A DNA stretch of 64,000 nucleotides from Sediminivirga luteola (GTDB lineage Bacteria > Actinomycetota > Actinomycetes > Actinomycetales > Brevibacteriaceae). Every line of letters begins with the position of its first letter. Within the stretch, counting starts at the first letter, position 1. The stretch is taken from assembly GCF_014639315.1 (NCBI RefSeq), contig NZ_BMFY01000003.1, forward strand, positions 280,040 to 344,039, in the 5' to 3' direction. A program made the translations under genes and the position numbers. This document shows, in pieces, positions 51,920 to 61,600 of the stretch. The notes beneath the pieces are model-generated. The model worked only from the letters and a program-made list of their open reading frames with translations, had not been told where the DNA came from and did no database searches.

Positions 51920-52921
51920 CTATGGCAGTACGATCACCTGCGCGCCGTAGACCAGGCCGGCACCGAAGCCGATCTGCAGCGCCAGGCCGCCGCTGAGCTG
52001 CGGCTGCTCGCGCAGCAGGCGTTCGGTGGCCAGCGGGATCGAGGCGGCCGAGGTGTTGCCGTTGTCGGCGATGTCGCGGCCGATGGCGACGTCCGCGGGC
52101 AGGCCGAGCTGCTTGGCGAGTTCGTCGATGATCCGCATATTGGCCTGATGCGGAACGAACGCGGCGAGGTCTCCCGGCTCCACGCCGGCGACGTCCAGTG
52201 CCTGCCTGGCGACCTCCGCCATCTCCCAGACCGCCCAGCGGAACACGCTGGGACCGTCCTGCCGCAGGGTCGGGAACGGCGTGCCGGGCGTGTCGCGCAG
52301 CTCCAGGAAGGAGCTGGTCATCCTGATGGTCTCCCAGTTCTCGCCCTTCGAGCCCCAGACGCTGCGGGAGATCCCCGGCGTGTCCGAGGCCGAGACCACG
52401 ACCGCGCCGGCGCCGTCGCCCAGCAGGAAGGAGATGGACCTGTCCGTCGGATCCACGAAGTCGGAGAGCTTCTCCACGCCGATCACCAGCACATGCTCGG
52501 CGGTGCCGGCCCGTACCAGCGCGTCGGCCTGGGCGATGCCGTAGCAGTAGCCGGCGCAGGCCGCGGAGATGTCCCAGGCCGGCACCGGGCCGGTGCCGAT
52601 GCGCGTGGTGAGGGCGGAGGCCGCCGAAGGGGTGGCGTACGGGAACGTCACCGTGGCCACCAGCACCGCACCGATGTCCGCGGGGGAGATGCCGGCGTTG
52701 GCGATGGCCTCGACGGCGGCTTCCTCGGACATCTCCAGGACGCCGATCTCGGCGCCGGCCCGGTGCCGGGTGACGATGCCGGTGCGCTGCCGGATCCACT
52801 CGTCCGAGGAGTCGATGGCCTCGATGAGGTCCGCATTGGGAACGGCGTGCTCGGCGCGGTAACCGCCGATGCCGCTGATGCGGGAGTAGGGGACGGGCTC
52901 GGCGGTCTTGAGAACGGTCAC
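51920..52921 (-). CDS. fabH: Beta-ketoacyl-ACP synthase III FabH
   Basis: This enzyme starts fatty acid chains by condensing acyl-CoA with malonyl-ACP. The 333-residue protein has the catalytic Cys in SAACAGYCYG (about 117-126), His in FVPHQANMRI (about 255-264) and Asn in DNGNTSAAS (about 286-294). A GTG start overlaps the fabD stop by 4 bases, so the two are coupled. Primer specificity (straight or branched acyl-CoA) is not readable. Confidence 0.95.
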   Translation of the reverse strand: MTVLKTAEPVPYSRISGIGGYRAEHAVPNADLIEAIDSSDEWIRQRTGIVTRHRAGAEIGVLEMSEEAAVEAIANAGISPADIGAVLVATVTFPYATPSAASALTTRIGTGPVPAWDISAACAGYCYGIAQADALVRAGTAEHVLVIGVEKLSDFVDPTDRSISFLLGDGAGAVVVSASDTPGISRSVWGSKGENWETIRMTSSFLELRDTPGTPFPTLRQDGPSVFRWAVWEMAEVARQALDVAGVEPGDLAAFVPHQANMRIIDELAKQLGLPADVAIGRDIADNGNTSAASIPLATERLLREQPQLSGGLALQIGFGAGLVYGAQVIVLP

Positions 52922-53853
52922 GCTGCTGCCTGCTTCCGGTGAGTCGCGATGAATTCTGTGGCGGCGTCGAGGTCGTCGGGGCTGCGCAGCGCGAAGGTCT
53001 CCACGCCCTTCAGCTCCCGCTTGGCCAGGCCGACGAGGGTGCCGGCCGGCGGGAGTTCCAGCAGCCCGGTCACGCCGAGCGAGGCAAGCTCCGCCTGGCA
53101 CAGGTCCCAGCGGACCGGCCGGGTGACCTGGCTGACGAGAGAGGAGAGCACATCGGCGCCGGAGCGGACCGGCTTGCCGTCGGCGTTCGAGAGCAGGGTC
53201 ACGGCCGGATCGGAGACCTGCAGCTGGCGGGCGTAGGCGGCCAGCTCGTCCTGGGCGGGCGCCATATAGGCGGTGTGGAAGGCGCCGGCGACCGGCAGGG
53301 GGATCACGCGGGCACGCTCGGGCGGGTTCTCCGCCAGCGCGGCCAGCCGGTCCAGTGCCCCGGCGGCCACGGTCTGGGCGGCGCCGTTGACATTGGCGGG
53401 GCTGAGCCCGTGGGCTTCGATGACGCCGCGCACCTGGGCCGGGTCCCCGCCGACGACGGCGCTCATGCCGGTCGGTTCGGCCGCGGCGGCACGGGCCATC
53501 CCGCTGCCGCGCAGCGCCACGAATCGCATCGCCTGCTCCTCGTCCAGGACGCCGGCGGCCTGAGCGGCGCCGATCTCCCCGACGGAGTGCCCGGCCAGGA
53601 CATCGGGACGGGCCGCGCCGCCTGCCGGGAAGAGCTCGGCGAAGGTGGCGATGGCGGCGGCGACGAGCAGCGGCTGGGCGACCGCGGTGTCCTTGATCGT
53701 CTCATCGTCGGAGACGGTGCCATGGGCGATGAGATCGGCGCCGCTGTGGGCGGCGAGCCGCTCGAACCGCTCCCGGAATCCGGGCAGTTCCAGCCACGCG
53801 CTGAGGAATCCTGACTTCTGCGCCCCCTGACCGGGGCATACGATTGCTAGCAC
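52918..53853 (-). CDS. fabD: Malonyl-CoA:ACP transacylase FabD
   Basis: FabD moves malonyl groups from CoA to ACP. The 311-residue protein starts VLAIVCPGQGAQ, carries the nucleophile Ser in LAGHSVGEIGAAQ (about 89-101), the catalytic His in AGAFHTAYM (about 194-202) and the conserved Arg in LRGSGMARAA (about 117). GTG 53853 is chosen because homologues begin here; an in-frame GTG at 53892 would add 13 residues without similarity. It is 45 bases after the PucR-type regulator gene. Confidence 0.93.
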   Translation of the reverse strand: MLAIVCPGQGAQKSGFLSAWLELPGFRERFERLAAHSGADLIAHGTVSDDETIKDTAVAQPLLVAAAIATFAELFPAGGAARPDVLAGHSVGEIGAAQAAGVLDEEQAMRFVALRGSGMARAAAAEPTGMSAVVGGDPAQVRGVIEAHGLSPANVNGAAQTVAAGALDRLAALAENPPERARVIPLPVAGAFHTAYMAPAQDELAAYARQLQVSDPAVTLLSNADGKPVRSGADVLSSLVSQVTRPVRWDLCQAELASLGVTGLLELPPAGTLVGLAKRELKGVETFALRSPDDLDAATEFIATHRKQAAA

Positions 53854-53898
53854 TCTTCTACTCTGGTCCTTTTTCTCGGGGAAACCACACACCGACAG

Positions 53899-55122
53899 CT
53901 ACCAAGCGCCCGGCGAGGGGTTGTGGGATGACGACAACTCGCCGGCCGGTGCCTGCGCCGCGAGCCGCCCGAAGACGAGGGCGCACCGCAGGACGAACGC
54001 CGGTCGCGATCTGGTCGGATCGTACGGGATGACCTCGGCCACCTTCCGCAACCGGTAGCGCACGGTGTTCGGATGCACGTACATGGCCTTGGCGGTCGCC
54101 TCCAGGGAATTGCCGCAGTCCAGGTACTGGCTGACGGTCTCCAGGAGGTTGCCGCCGGCCTGCGCCAGGGGATGGTAGACCTCGGCGATCAGGGTGCGGC
54201 GGGCTGCCTCGTCGCCGGCCAGGGCCCGCTCGGGCAGCAGATCCTCCGCTCGCACCGGACGCGGCGCGCCCGGCCAGGCCGCGACCGCCCGGAGCGCGCT
54301 ATGGGCGGCTCGTGCCGACGCCCCCGCCTCGGCCAGGGTCGCCACCTGCGGGCCCAGGACGACGGGGGCAGGGCCGAAGAGCTCGCCGAGCTGCTCGCCG
54401 GCCTGCTGGAAGTCCTCGCAACCGCCGAGCACGATGAGCAGCCGGTCGTCGTGGATGCCCACCAGGCAGTCCTCCGCCCAGGCGCCGGCCTTCTCGCGGA
54501 CCTGCTCCACCGACCGGCCGGCGCGCTGCGGCGCCTGCCCGAGCAGAACGGCCACCGGACCCTCGCTGCGCCAGCCCAGAGCCGCCGAGCGGGTGCTCAG
54601 TTCCGGTCCCGCGTCGCCGCGGACGAGGGCGTCGATGACCATCGCCTCCAGGCGGGCGTCCCAGGTGCCGCGGGCCTCGGCCGCGCGGGCGTACACATCG
54701 GCGCCGGCGAAGGCCACCTCCCGGGAGAAGCGCAGCACCGCCTCGCGCAGATCCGCCTGTTCCCCGGGGCGGGCGAGGTCCGGTACGCGCTCCTCCACCA
54801 CCTCCACCACGACGCGCAGCAGCTGCAGCGTCTGAGTCAGGGAGATGGAGCGCACTAGCTCCCGGGGGGCGGCGCGGAAGATCTCGCTGACCATCCGGAT
54901 CGGCATGCTCGGCGTGCGGTACCACTCCACGAACGAGGAGATGCCGGACTGGGCCACCAGCCCCACCCAGGAACGGTCGGCGGGCGGCATTGCCCGGTAC
55001 CAGGGGAGCCGCTGATCAAGGCGGGTGAGGATGGCGGTGGACAGGGTGCCGATGCCGGCCTTGAGACGACGTCCGGTCTCGGCCCGTCGGCGGATCTCCT
55101 CAGCTTCGAGCTCTACGGCCAT
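53899..55122 (-). CDS. PucR/CdaR-family transcriptional regulator (FasR-like activator of FAS II)
   Basis: A 407-residue regulator. An N-terminal sensory region of about 280 residues shows no clear metabolite motif. The C-terminal HTH_30 domain (about 335-395) reads LETVSQYLDCGNSLEATAKAMYVHPNTVRYRLRKV. In Streptomyces a homologue, FasR, sits upstream of fabD and activates fabDHPF. The same order is kept here, so it probably controls the operon downstream. A strong terminator upstream isolates it from aceE. ATG 55122 is preferred; upstream residues are unlike the family. Confidence 0.85.
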   Translation of the reverse strand: MAVELEAEEIRRRAETGRRLKAGIGTLSTAILTRLDQRLPWYRAMPPADRSWVGLVAQSGISSFVEWYRTPSMPIRMVSEIFRAAPRELVRSISLTQTLQLLRVVVEVVEERVPDLARPGEQADLREAVLRFSREVAFAGADVYARAAEARGTWDARLEAMVIDALVRGDAGPELSTRSAALGWRSEGPVAVLLGQAPQRAGRSVEQVREKAGAWAEDCLVGIHDDRLLIVLGGCEDFQQAGEQLGELFGPAPVVLGPQVATLAEAGASARAAHSALRAVAAWPGAPRPVRAEDLLPERALAGDEAARRTLIAEVYHPLAQAGGNLLETVSQYLDCGNSLEATAKAMYVHPNTVRYRLRKVAEVIPYDPTRSRPAFVLRCALVFGRLAAQAPAGELSSSHNPSPGAW

Positions 55123-55194
55123 GCGCTCCAGCTTAATGGATGATCCACTTCGTTTCGTACAGCACCTCCAAGACGATCGTGAACTGAGCACAAA

Positions 55195-55242
55195 AGGCGG
55201 CGCCCGCTGGGAGAACGCGGGTCCTCCCAGCGGGCGCCGCCT
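55195..55242 (-). terminator. Intrinsic terminator of aceE
   Basis: A 19-bp perfect stem (AGGCGGCGCCCGCTGGGAG at 55195-55213 with its complement at 55224-55242) is followed on the minus strand by TTTT. It lies 37 bases past the aceE stop codon and before the FasR-like gene. Confidence 0.9.
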
Positions 55243-55278
55243 GTGCCGGACGGGCCGTCTGGCGGGATCAGCAGGGTC

Positions 55279-58041
55279 TCACGACTCGCCGCCGGCGTTC
55301 CCGCTGGTACCGGCGGTGACGTCGTCCAGGCGGTACTTCCGGGCGGCCTTCGCGGCGGCCTTCGGCTTGATCACGCCGCTGTCGGCCAAGCTCAGCAGCG
55401 CCTGCACCACGACCGAGGGGCCGTCGACGTGGAAGTACCGGCGAGCGGCCGGGCGGGTGTCGGAGATCGCGTAGCCGTCGGTGCCCAGCGAGGTGAAGTG
55501 CTGGGGGACGTACTGGCGGATCTGATCGGCCACGGCACGCATGTAGTCGCTGGTGGCGATCACCGGCCCCTCGGCCTCGGCGAGCTTCTGGGTCACGTAC
55601 GGCACCCGGGCGCCGCCCTCGGGATCCAGCAGACGTGCCTTGTCCGCTGCCAGGCCGTCGCGGCGCAGCTCGGTCCAGGAGGTCACGGACCACACATCGG
55701 CGCTCACGCCCCAGTCCTCGGCCAGCAGCTCCTGCGCCTCGAGCACCCACGGCACGCCGACGCCGGAGGCCAGCAGCTGCACCTTCGGCCCGTCGAGCTC
55801 CGGGCCCTTCTTCAGCAGGTACATGCCCTTGACGATGCCCTCGGTGTCGATGCCCTCCGGCTCCGCCGGCTGCACCATCGGCTCGTTGTACAGCGTGATG
55901 TAGTACAGGACATCGGGATCCTTGCGCGGATCCTCCGGATCGTACATCCGGGCCAGGCCGTCGCGGACGATATGGGAGATCTCGTAGCCGTAGGCCGGAT
56001 CGTAGGAGATCACGGATGGCATCGTGGACGAGAGCAGATGGGAGTGGCCGTCCCCGTGCTGCAGGCCTTCGCCGGTCAGGGTCGTCCGGCCGGCCGTCGC
56101 GCCCATCACGAAGCCGCGCGTCATCTGGTCCCCGGCGGCCCAGAAGCTGTCGCCGGTCCGCTGGAAGCCGAACATCGAGTAGAAGATGTAGAACGGGATC
56201 ATCGGCTCGCCGTGAGTGGCGTAGGAGGTGCCGGCGGCCGTGAGCGCGGCGGCCGCGCCGCCCTCGTTGATGCCCACGTGCAGCAGCTGGCCCTGCTCGG
56301 ACTCCTTGTAGGCCAGGAACAGATCCCGGTCGACGGAGGTGTAGTTCTGCCCGTGCGGGTTGTAGATCTTGGCGGTGGGGAAGAACGAGTCCATGCCGAA
56401 GGTACGGGCCTCGTCCGGGATGATCGGGACGATGCGCTTGCCAAGCTCCTTGTCCCGCATGAGCTCCTTCAGCAGCCGGACGAACGCCATCGTCGAGGCG
56501 ACTTCCTGCTTGCCGGAGCCGCGCTTGAGGCCCTCGTAGGCCTTCTCGCCCGGGAGCGTGAGCTGGGTGTACTTGGAGCGGCGCTCCGGGACGAAACCGC
56601 CGAGCTTGCGACGGCGTTCGCGCAGGTACTCGACCTCTTCGGCGTCCTCACCCGGGTGGTAGTACGGCGGCAAATAGGGATCGGCCTCGAGCTGCTCGTC
56701 GCTGATCGGGATCTGGAAGTGGTCCCGGGCCAGCTTGAGGTCGTCGACGGCCATCTTCTTCATCTGGTGGGTCGCGTTGCGCGCCTCGAACGTCGGGCCC
56801 AGGCTGTAACCCTTGACCGTCTTGGCCAGGATCACCGTCGGCTGACCGGTGTGCTCCATCGCGGCCTTGTACGCGGCATAGACCTTGCGGTAGTCGTGCC
56901 CGCCGCGCTTGAGGTTCCAGATCTGCTCGTCGGAGTAGTTCTCCACCAGCGCCTTGGTGCGCGGGTCCCGTCCGAAGAAGTTGTCCCGGACGAAGGCGCC
57001 GTCCTCGCCCTTGTAGGTCTGGTAGTCGCCGTCCGGCGTCTGGTTCATCAGGTTCACCAGCGCGCCGTCCCGGTCGCGGGCGAGCAGGTCGTCCCACTCG
57101 CGGCCCCAGATGACCTTGATGACGTTCCAGCCGGCGCCGCGGAAAAAGGACTCCAGCTCCTGGATGATCTTGCCGTTGCCGCGCACCGGTCCGTCCAGGC
57201 GCTGCAGATTGCAGTTGATCACGAAGGTGAGGTTGTCCAGCTCCTCGAAGGCGGCGGTCTGCAGCAGGCCGCGGCTCTCCGGCTCATCCATCTCGCCGTC
57301 GCCCAGGAACACCCAGGTGTGCTGCTGCGAGGTGTCCTTGATGCCGCGATTGTGCAGGTACTTGTCGAACTGCGCCTGGTAGATGGCGTTCATCGGGCCC
57401 AGGCCCATCGACACGGTCGGGTGCTCCCAGAAGTCCGGCATCTGCCGCGGGTGCGGGTAGGACGGCAGGCCCGCCGGCTTGCCGTCGATCCGGTGGGAGG
57501 CCTGCTGACGGAAGCCGTCGAGCTGCTGCTCGGTGAGCCGTCCCTCGAGGTAGCCACGAGCGTACATGCCGGGGGAGGCGTGCCCCTGGAAGTAGATGTG
57601 GTCGCCGCCGCCGGGGTGGTCCTTACCGCGGAAGAAGTGGTTCAGGCCGACCTCGTAGAGCGTGGCGGAGGACGCGTAGGTGGAGATGTGCCCGCCGACG
57701 CCGATGTCGGGGCGCTGGGCGCGGTGCACCATCACCGCCGCGTTCCACCGGTTCCAGCGGCGGTAGCGCCGCTCGATCTCCTCGTCGCCGGGGAACCAGG
57801 GCTCGTCCTCGGGGCCGATCGTATTGACGTAGTCGGTGGCGGTCAGGCTGGGCACGCCGACGTTGAGCATCCGGGCACGCTGGAGCATGCTCAGCATCAC
57901 GTAGCGCGCCCGCGTCCGGCCGCCCTCTTCCACCAGTGCGTCCAGCGACTCGAGCCATTCCTGCGTCTCCTCCGGGTCCGTGTCCGGCACCTGGCTGGGG
58001 AGACCGTTGAGAATCGGGCCCTGCGCGTCCCTTTGTGCCAC
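55279..58041 (-). CDS. aceE: Pyruvate dehydrogenase E1 component, homodimeric type
   Basis: A thiamine-diphosphate enzyme that decarboxylates pyruvate and passes acetyl groups to lipoyl-E2. The 920-residue protein has the homodimeric E1 layout. [21 protein letters not shown] (about 97-117) holds the catalytic-loop His. The TPP motif is [12 protein letters not shown] ... NCNLQ (about 250-280), the conserved His pair lies in NATHQMKKM (about 423-431), and the Tyr/Lys-rich dimer region is near 480. The GTG start has GAGAGGAAC upstream. Its location beside the FAS II cluster is common in actinobacteria and links acetyl-CoA supply to fatty acid synthesis. Confidence 0.95.
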   Translation of the reverse strand: MAQRDAQGPILNGLPSQVPDTDPEETQEWLESLDALVEEGGRTRARYVMLSMLQRARMLNVGVPSLTATDYVNTIGPEDEPWFPGDEEIERRYRRWNRWNAAVMVHRAQRPDIGVGGHISTYASSATLYEVGLNHFFRGKDHPGGGDHIYFQGHASPGMYARGYLEGRLTEQQLDGFRQQASHRIDGKPAGLPSYPHPRQMPDFWEHPTVSMGLGPMNAIYQAQFDKYLHNRGIKDTSQQHTWVFLGDGEMDEPESRGLLQTAAFEELDNLTFVINCNLQRLDGPVRGNGKIIQELESFFRGAGWNVIKVIWGREWDDLLARDRDGALVNLMNQTPDGDYQTYKGEDGAFVRDNFFGRDPRTKALVENYSDEQIWNLKRGGHDYRKVYAAYKAAMEHTGQPTVILAKTVKGYSLGPTFEARNATHQMKKMAVDDLKLARDHFQIPISDEQLEADPYLPPYYHPGEDAEEVEYLRERRRKLGGFVPERRSKYTQLTLPGEKAYEGLKRGSGKQEVASTMAFVRLLKELMRDKELGKRIVPIIPDEARTFGMDSFFPTAKIYNPHGQNYTSVDRDLFLAYKESEQGQLLHVGINEGGAAAALTAAGTSYATHGEPMIPFYIFYSMFGFQRTGDSFWAAGDQMTRGFVMGATAGRTTLTGEGLQHGDGHSHLLSSTMPSVISYDPAYGYEISHIVRDGLARMYDPEDPRKDPDVLYYITLYNEPMVQPAEPEGIDTEGIVKGMYLLKKGPELDGPKVQLLASGVGVPWVLEAQELLAEDWGVSADVWSVTSWTELRRDGLAADKARLLDPEGGARVPYVTQKLAEAEGPVIATSDYMRAVADQIRQYVPQHFTSLGTDGYAISDTRPAARRYFHVDGPSVVVQALLSLADSGVIKPKAAAKAARKYRLDDVTAGTSGNAGGES

Positions 58042-58325
58042 TGTTGTTCCTCTCGGTACGTCGGGTCCCTCGCTGCGCGGCGCATGTCTGGCGCACAGGG
58101 TGAGGGCGGTGTGGGCAGTGTGGTCGCTATGCGGTCACCAACGTCACTGCAAGTGTAATCGCCGTGTTTTTCACCCAGCCTAGGTCACGCCCGGGCATCG
58201 GGGGCGCGCGCCGGGGTGTGATGTGGACCCCAGGAGGCGTCTTGAGGGCGCCGGGAGATGCCGGGCGTGAGCGCATTCGCCGCAAGGTATTTGCCCGGTC
58301 TGGCCTGGTGGACCAGAATACGAGT
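58042..58325. other. Divergent intergenic region between aceE and DUF3052
   Basis: This 284-base region contains both divergent promoters but no clear gene. An imperfect inverted repeat near 58182-58215 (GGTCACGCCCGGGCATC and neighbours) and CAGAATACGAGT just before 58326 are the only notable features. Confidence 0.4.
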
Positions 58326-58784
58326 ATGAATGCCAACCCTTCTGAGCGGACGATCGCCGCGGATGGCGAATCCACCCATCGGCGCCATGGCGAGCTCGGC
58401 GAGAACCTGCAGTTCACTACGGGTTCCCTGATCCAGGAACTGGGCTACGACGACGATGTGGATTTCGACCTCAGGGAAGCCCTGGAGGACATCACCGGAG
58501 AGGAACTCCTGGACGAGGACGCCGATGAGGTGGTCGACGGCGTGATCCTCTGGTGGCGTGACGGTGACGGCGATCTGGTGGACGCCCTGGTCGACGCCCA
58601 GGCCACCCTGGACGAGGGCGCCGTGGTCTGGCTGCTCACCCCCAAGGCCCGCCGGGACGGGCATGTGTCCCCGGCCGAGGTGGCCGAGGCCGCCCCGACC
58701 GCAGGCCTGCACGTGACCAAGACGCTCAGCGCCGCGGAGGACTGGGCGGCCACCCGCCTGGTGAACAAGAAGACCTACGGCTGA
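58326..58784 (+). CDS. DUF3052 family protein
   Basis: A 152-residue acidic cytoplasmic protein of the DUF3052 family, common in actinobacteria and of unknown function. It has the conserved ELGYDDDVDFDLREALEDITG (about 38-58), then VVDGVILWWRDGDGDLVDAL (about 67-86) and a C-terminal VAEAAPTAGLHVTKTLSAAEDWAATRL. Its stop overlaps the start of the peroxiredoxin gene (TGATG), implying a shared role or at least shared expression. The ATG at 58326 is used because it gives the family start. Confidence 0.85.
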   Translation: MNANPSERTIAADGESTHRRHGELGENLQFTTGSLIQELGYDDDVDFDLREALEDITGEELLDEDADEVVDGVILWWRDGDGDLVDALVDAQATLDEGAVVWLLTPKARRDGHVSPAEVAEAAPTAGLHVTKTLSAAEDWAATRLVNKKTYG

Positions 58785-59254
58785 TGACCGTCGTCCGGCT
58801 TGCCGCGGGGGATGCGGCCCCGCCGTTCGATCTGGACTCCGGGCAGGGCCCGCGGCTGACGCTGGAAGAGCTGGAGCGGGACCATTCGCGCCTGCTGCTG
58901 GTGTTCTACCCCTTCGCGTTCTCCCCGGTATGCGACTCGGAACTGGCCGAACTGGCCGGGATGCAGGAGGAGCTGGCGGCGACCGGCACGGGCGTGGCGG
59001 CGATCTCGACCGATCCGAAGTACGCCCTGGCGGCATTCGCCGCCGAACGTGACCTCCGCTTCCCGCTGCTCTCGGACTTCTGGCCGCACGGGGCGACGGC
59101 CCAGGCCTACGGCACCTTCGACGACTCACGCGGGACCGCGCTGCGCGGGACGTTCCTGATCCGCCAGGGCCGGCTGCTGGCCGCGGAGGTCGGTCCCGCC
59201 GGTCAGGCCCGGGATTTCCGGGCATTCCTGGCGGCTCGCAGCCCGCACCACTGA
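58784..59254 (+). CDS. Peroxiredoxin (AhpE-like, probable 1-Cys)
   Basis: A 156-residue thiol peroxidase. The active-site motif is FYPFAFSPVCDSEL (about 42-55, P-x3-S-x2-C) with the peroxidatic Cys at about 51. The conserved Arg is near 119 (LRGTFLIRQGRL). No second Cys is present, so it is probably a 1-Cys peroxiredoxin that uses mycothiol or mycoredoxin as reductant; mshC in this window supports mycothiol use. The start overlaps the DUF3052 stop. Confidence 0.9.
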   Translation: MTVVRLAAGDAAPPFDLDSGQGPRLTLEELERDHSRLLLVFYPFAFSPVCDSELAELAGMQEELAATGTGVAAISTDPKYALAAFAAERDLRFPLLSDFWPHGATAQAYGTFDDSRGTALRGTFLIRQGRLLAAEVGPAGQARDFRAFLAARSPHH

Positions 59255-59266
59255 AAGGACGAGCAT

Positions 59267-59662
59267 ATGGCCACGCTGTTCACCAAGATCATCGGCGGCG
59301 AGATCCCTGCCCGGTTCATCCACCAGGACGAGACCGCGGTGGCGTTCCTGGACGTCACTCCCATCACCGACGGGCATGCCCTCGTCCTCCCACGGCGCGA
59401 GGTGAGCCACTGGCTCGACCTGACCCAGGACGAGCTGCATCACCTCATGGACCTGGCGCAGCGGATCGGCCAGGCGCAGAAGGCGAGCTTCGACTGCGAC
59501 CGGATCGGCCTGCTCATCCAGGGCTACGAGGTGCCGCATGTGCACATCCACGTGTGGCCGACCAAGAGCACTGAGGACTTCCGCATGGACCGGCGCCGGG
59601 GGAACGCGGATCCCGCGGCGCTGGACGAGGCGGCGCAGACGCTTCGCACGGCGCTCGGCTGA
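59267..59662 (+). CDS. HIT-family nucleotide hydrolase
   Basis: A 131-residue histidine-triad protein. It has FLDVTPITDGHALVLPRREV (about 27-46) and the HIT motif HVHIHVWP (about 91-98). Relatives hydrolyse adenylated or adenosine phosphoramidate substrates. GAAAGGACGAG before the ATG is a good ribosome binding site. It is 12 bases downstream of the peroxiredoxin gene. Confidence 0.92.
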   Translation: MATLFTKIIGGEIPARFIHQDETAVAFLDVTPITDGHALVLPRREVSHWLDLTQDELHHLMDLAQRIGQAQKASFDCDRIGLLIQGYEVPHVHIHVWPTKSTEDFRMDRRRGNADPAALDEAAQTLRTALG

Positions 59663-59673
59663 AACGGCGGCGC

Positions 59674-59712
59674 CTGAAAAACGCCGGCGCTGGAACGTCG
59701 CTGGCGTTTCAG
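59674..59712. terminator. Terminator between HIT and PIG-L genes
   Basis: CTGAAAAACGCCGGCG (59674-59689) pairs with CGCTGGCGTTTCAG (59699-59712) with one bulge and one mismatch. It overlaps the stop of the convergent PIG-L gene and carries A- and T-rich flanks. Confidence 0.65.
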
Positions 59713-60446
59713 CCCATCCGGTAGGCCTTCACACCCAGGGCGTGCGTGACCGAGCCGCGGGCGGCCGGCGCTGCCCGGGCGGCCGCTGCGGCGGTGACCT
59801 CCTCGAGCATGGCGCGGGGGTCGAAATCCCCGCCGATCTCCGCCAGATACTCGCGGTGCGCCTGCAGGGAGCGAACAGCCTGCTCCAGCGGTTCGCCGGA
59901 GACGTCGATCAGGTGGTCCGGTTCCGCGCCGGCCACCAGCAGCCACCGCGTGCCCCAGGCTTCGAGGCCCTGCTCGCGCAGTCCGGGGAACACCCACGGA
60001 TTGTCGGCGTCGCGGATCGCGTCCACCGTGGCGATTCCCGCCGCGCGATGGTCCGCGTGGTTCAGCCCCCAGGAGACGTCCAGGTCCCAGGGCTGGGTGA
60101 GAACCACCTGCGGCCGGGTACGGCGGATCGCCCCCGCGATGGCCTCGCGGACGGGAAGGCCGGCTTCCAGGGTGCCGTCGGGGAAGTCCAGGATGACGAG
60201 ATCGTCGACGCCGACTTCCCGGCAGGCCGCGCGCTGCTCCCCGGCCCGTAGCGGCGCCACCTCGTGCGGGGGCCTGCTCCGCATTCCCGCCTCCCCGGCG
60301 GTCAGCAGAAGATAGGAGACGTCGATGCCGCGTGCCCGCCAGCGGGCCACGGCGGCGGAAGCGCCGTACTCCAGGTCGTCGGGGTGAGCGGCGACGCAGA
60401 GCACACGCTCGACGGCGCGCTCGTCGAAGAACGGGAGACCGGTCAT
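59709..60446 (-). CDS. PIG-L family (LmbE-like) deacetylase
   Basis: A 245-residue zinc-dependent deacetylase. The metal motif AHPDDLEYGAS (about 19-29) and the third ligand His in GLNHADHRAAG (about 122-132) are present. MshB and Mca of the mycothiol pathway share this fold, but the sequence lacks features that would distinguish them, so the substrate is open. It is convergent with the HIT gene. ATG 60446 is the first start that gives a family-like N-terminus. Confidence 0.85.
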   Translation of the reverse strand: MTGLPFFDERAVERVLCVAAHPDDLEYGASAAVARWRARGIDVSYLLLTAGEAGMRSRPPHEVAPLRAGEQRAACREVGVDDLVILDFPDGTLEAGLPVREAIAGAIRRTRPQVVLTQPWDLDVSWGLNHADHRAAGIATVDAIRDADNPWVFPGLREQGLEAWGTRWLLVAGAEPDHLIDVSGEPLEQAVRSLQAHREYLAEIGGDFDPRAMLEEVTAAAAARAAPAARGSVTHALGVKAYRMG

Positions 60447-60520
60447 GGCCTCAAGTCTGGCAGAACAGACGTGGCTTAGGTAAGCGAGACTGAACGCCGC
60501 CAGAGCGGAGCCGGAATGCG

Positions 60521-60564
60521 ACAACGGCCCCGATCCGAGTGTTTCCACTGGTCAGGGCCGTTGT
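60521..60564 (-). terminator. Terminator of tRNA-Pro
   Basis: ACAACGGCCC (60521-60530) pairs with GGGCCGTTGT (60555-60564). It starts 6 bases after the encoded CCA end on the minus strand. Confidence 0.7.
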
Positions 60565-60569
60565 TTCTG

Positions 60570-60646
60570 TGGTCGGGATAGCGGGATTCGAACCCACGAC
60601 CTCCTCGTCCCGAACGAGGCGCGCTACCAAGCTGCGCTATATCCCG
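60570..60646 (-). tRNA. tRNA-Pro (CGG)
   Basis: The 77-base gene folds with acceptor CGGGATA/TATCCCG, anticodon stem CTCGT/ACGAG with loop TCGGG around anticodon CGG, T-arm GTGGG/CCCGC with one G-U-like mismatch, and discriminator A. The CCA end is encoded, unlike the other two tRNAs in this window. Confidence 0.95.
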
Positions 60647-60826
60647 ATGTGCCGTCCTGCGTTCTGGCACGACTCATATCCTAACCCGATCCCTGAGCGT
60701 TTCTCAAAACGCTCCCGGGCGCCGAGGCGGCCTCCTCGCCGGGGAGCCGATCGGCTATCTTGGGATCGGGCCGCCGCGACCGCGCCGGCGGCGCGGAGAG
60801 CACGAGCAATCACGGGGAGGCCCACG

Positions 60827-61600
60827 GTGAAGATCGCCGTCTGGCAGGCATTGAGCACGAGCGCCGATATCGACGCCAATCTGGACCGCCTCGGGCGAGC
60901 CGCCGCCGAGGCCGCCGCATCCGGCGCGGAGCTGCTGATCACCCCGGAGATGTTCCTCACCGGCTACAACATCGGCGACGCCACCCGCACCCTTGCTGCC
61001 GAAGCGCCGCTGGACCGGCTCGGGGAGATCGCGGCCGCGCACGGCATCGGCCTGATCGCCGGCGGGCCGGCACCTGCGGCCCACGGCTGTCACAACGCCG
61101 CGGCGTTCATCGCCGCGGACGGCAGCACCCTGGCCGTGTACCGCAAGACGCATCTGTTCGGCGACCTCGACCGGGCGCAGTTCCTGGCCGGCGACGAGCC
61201 CACCACGATGGTCGAGTACCGGGGCCTGAAGATCGCCATGCTGATCTGCTACGACGTGGAGTTCCCCGAGGCAGTGCGCGCAGCGGCGCTGGCCGGAGCC
61301 GATCTCGTGGCGGTGCCGACGGCGCAGATGCAGCCGTTCAGCTTCGTCAACCTGCACCTGATCCCCACCCGCGCCTGGGAGAGCCAGATCTACGTCGCCT
61401 ACGCCAACCAGCACGGCATCGACGGCGACTTGGAGTACGTGGGCCTGAGCACCATCGCGGCGCCGGACGGGAACGTCCTCGCCCGGGCGGAGGAGTCGGG
61501 GGAGGAGATCATCTACGCCGAGGTCGACGCCGCAACCGTCGCCGCGGCCCGGCAGGCCAACCCGTACCTGGATGATCTGCGCCGGGAGCTGTTCCGATGA
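60827..61600 (+). CDS. Carbon-nitrogen hydrolase (nitrilase superfamily)
   Basis: A 257-residue amidase-type hydrolase. The Glu-Lys-Cys triad is in LLITPEMFLTGYN (about 36-48), YRKTHLFGD (about 105-113) and LICYDVEFPE (about 140-149). Aliphatic amidases and omega-amidases share this layout; the substrate is not clear. GGGGAGG before GTG 60827 is a strong ribosome binding site. Its stop overlaps the start of the isochorismatase-like gene by ATGA. Confidence 0.9.
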   Translation: MKIAVWQALSTSADIDANLDRLGRAAAEAAASGAELLITPEMFLTGYNIGDATRTLAAEAPLDRLGEIAAAHGIGLIAGGPAPAAHGCHNAAAFIAADGSTLAVYRKTHLFGDLDRAQFLAGDEPTTMVEYRGLKIAMLICYDVEFPEAVRAAALAGADLVAVPTAQMQPFSFVNLHLIPTRAWESQIYVAYANQHGIDGDLEYVGLSTIAAPDGNVLARAEESGEEIIYAEVDAATVAAARQANPYLDDLRRELFR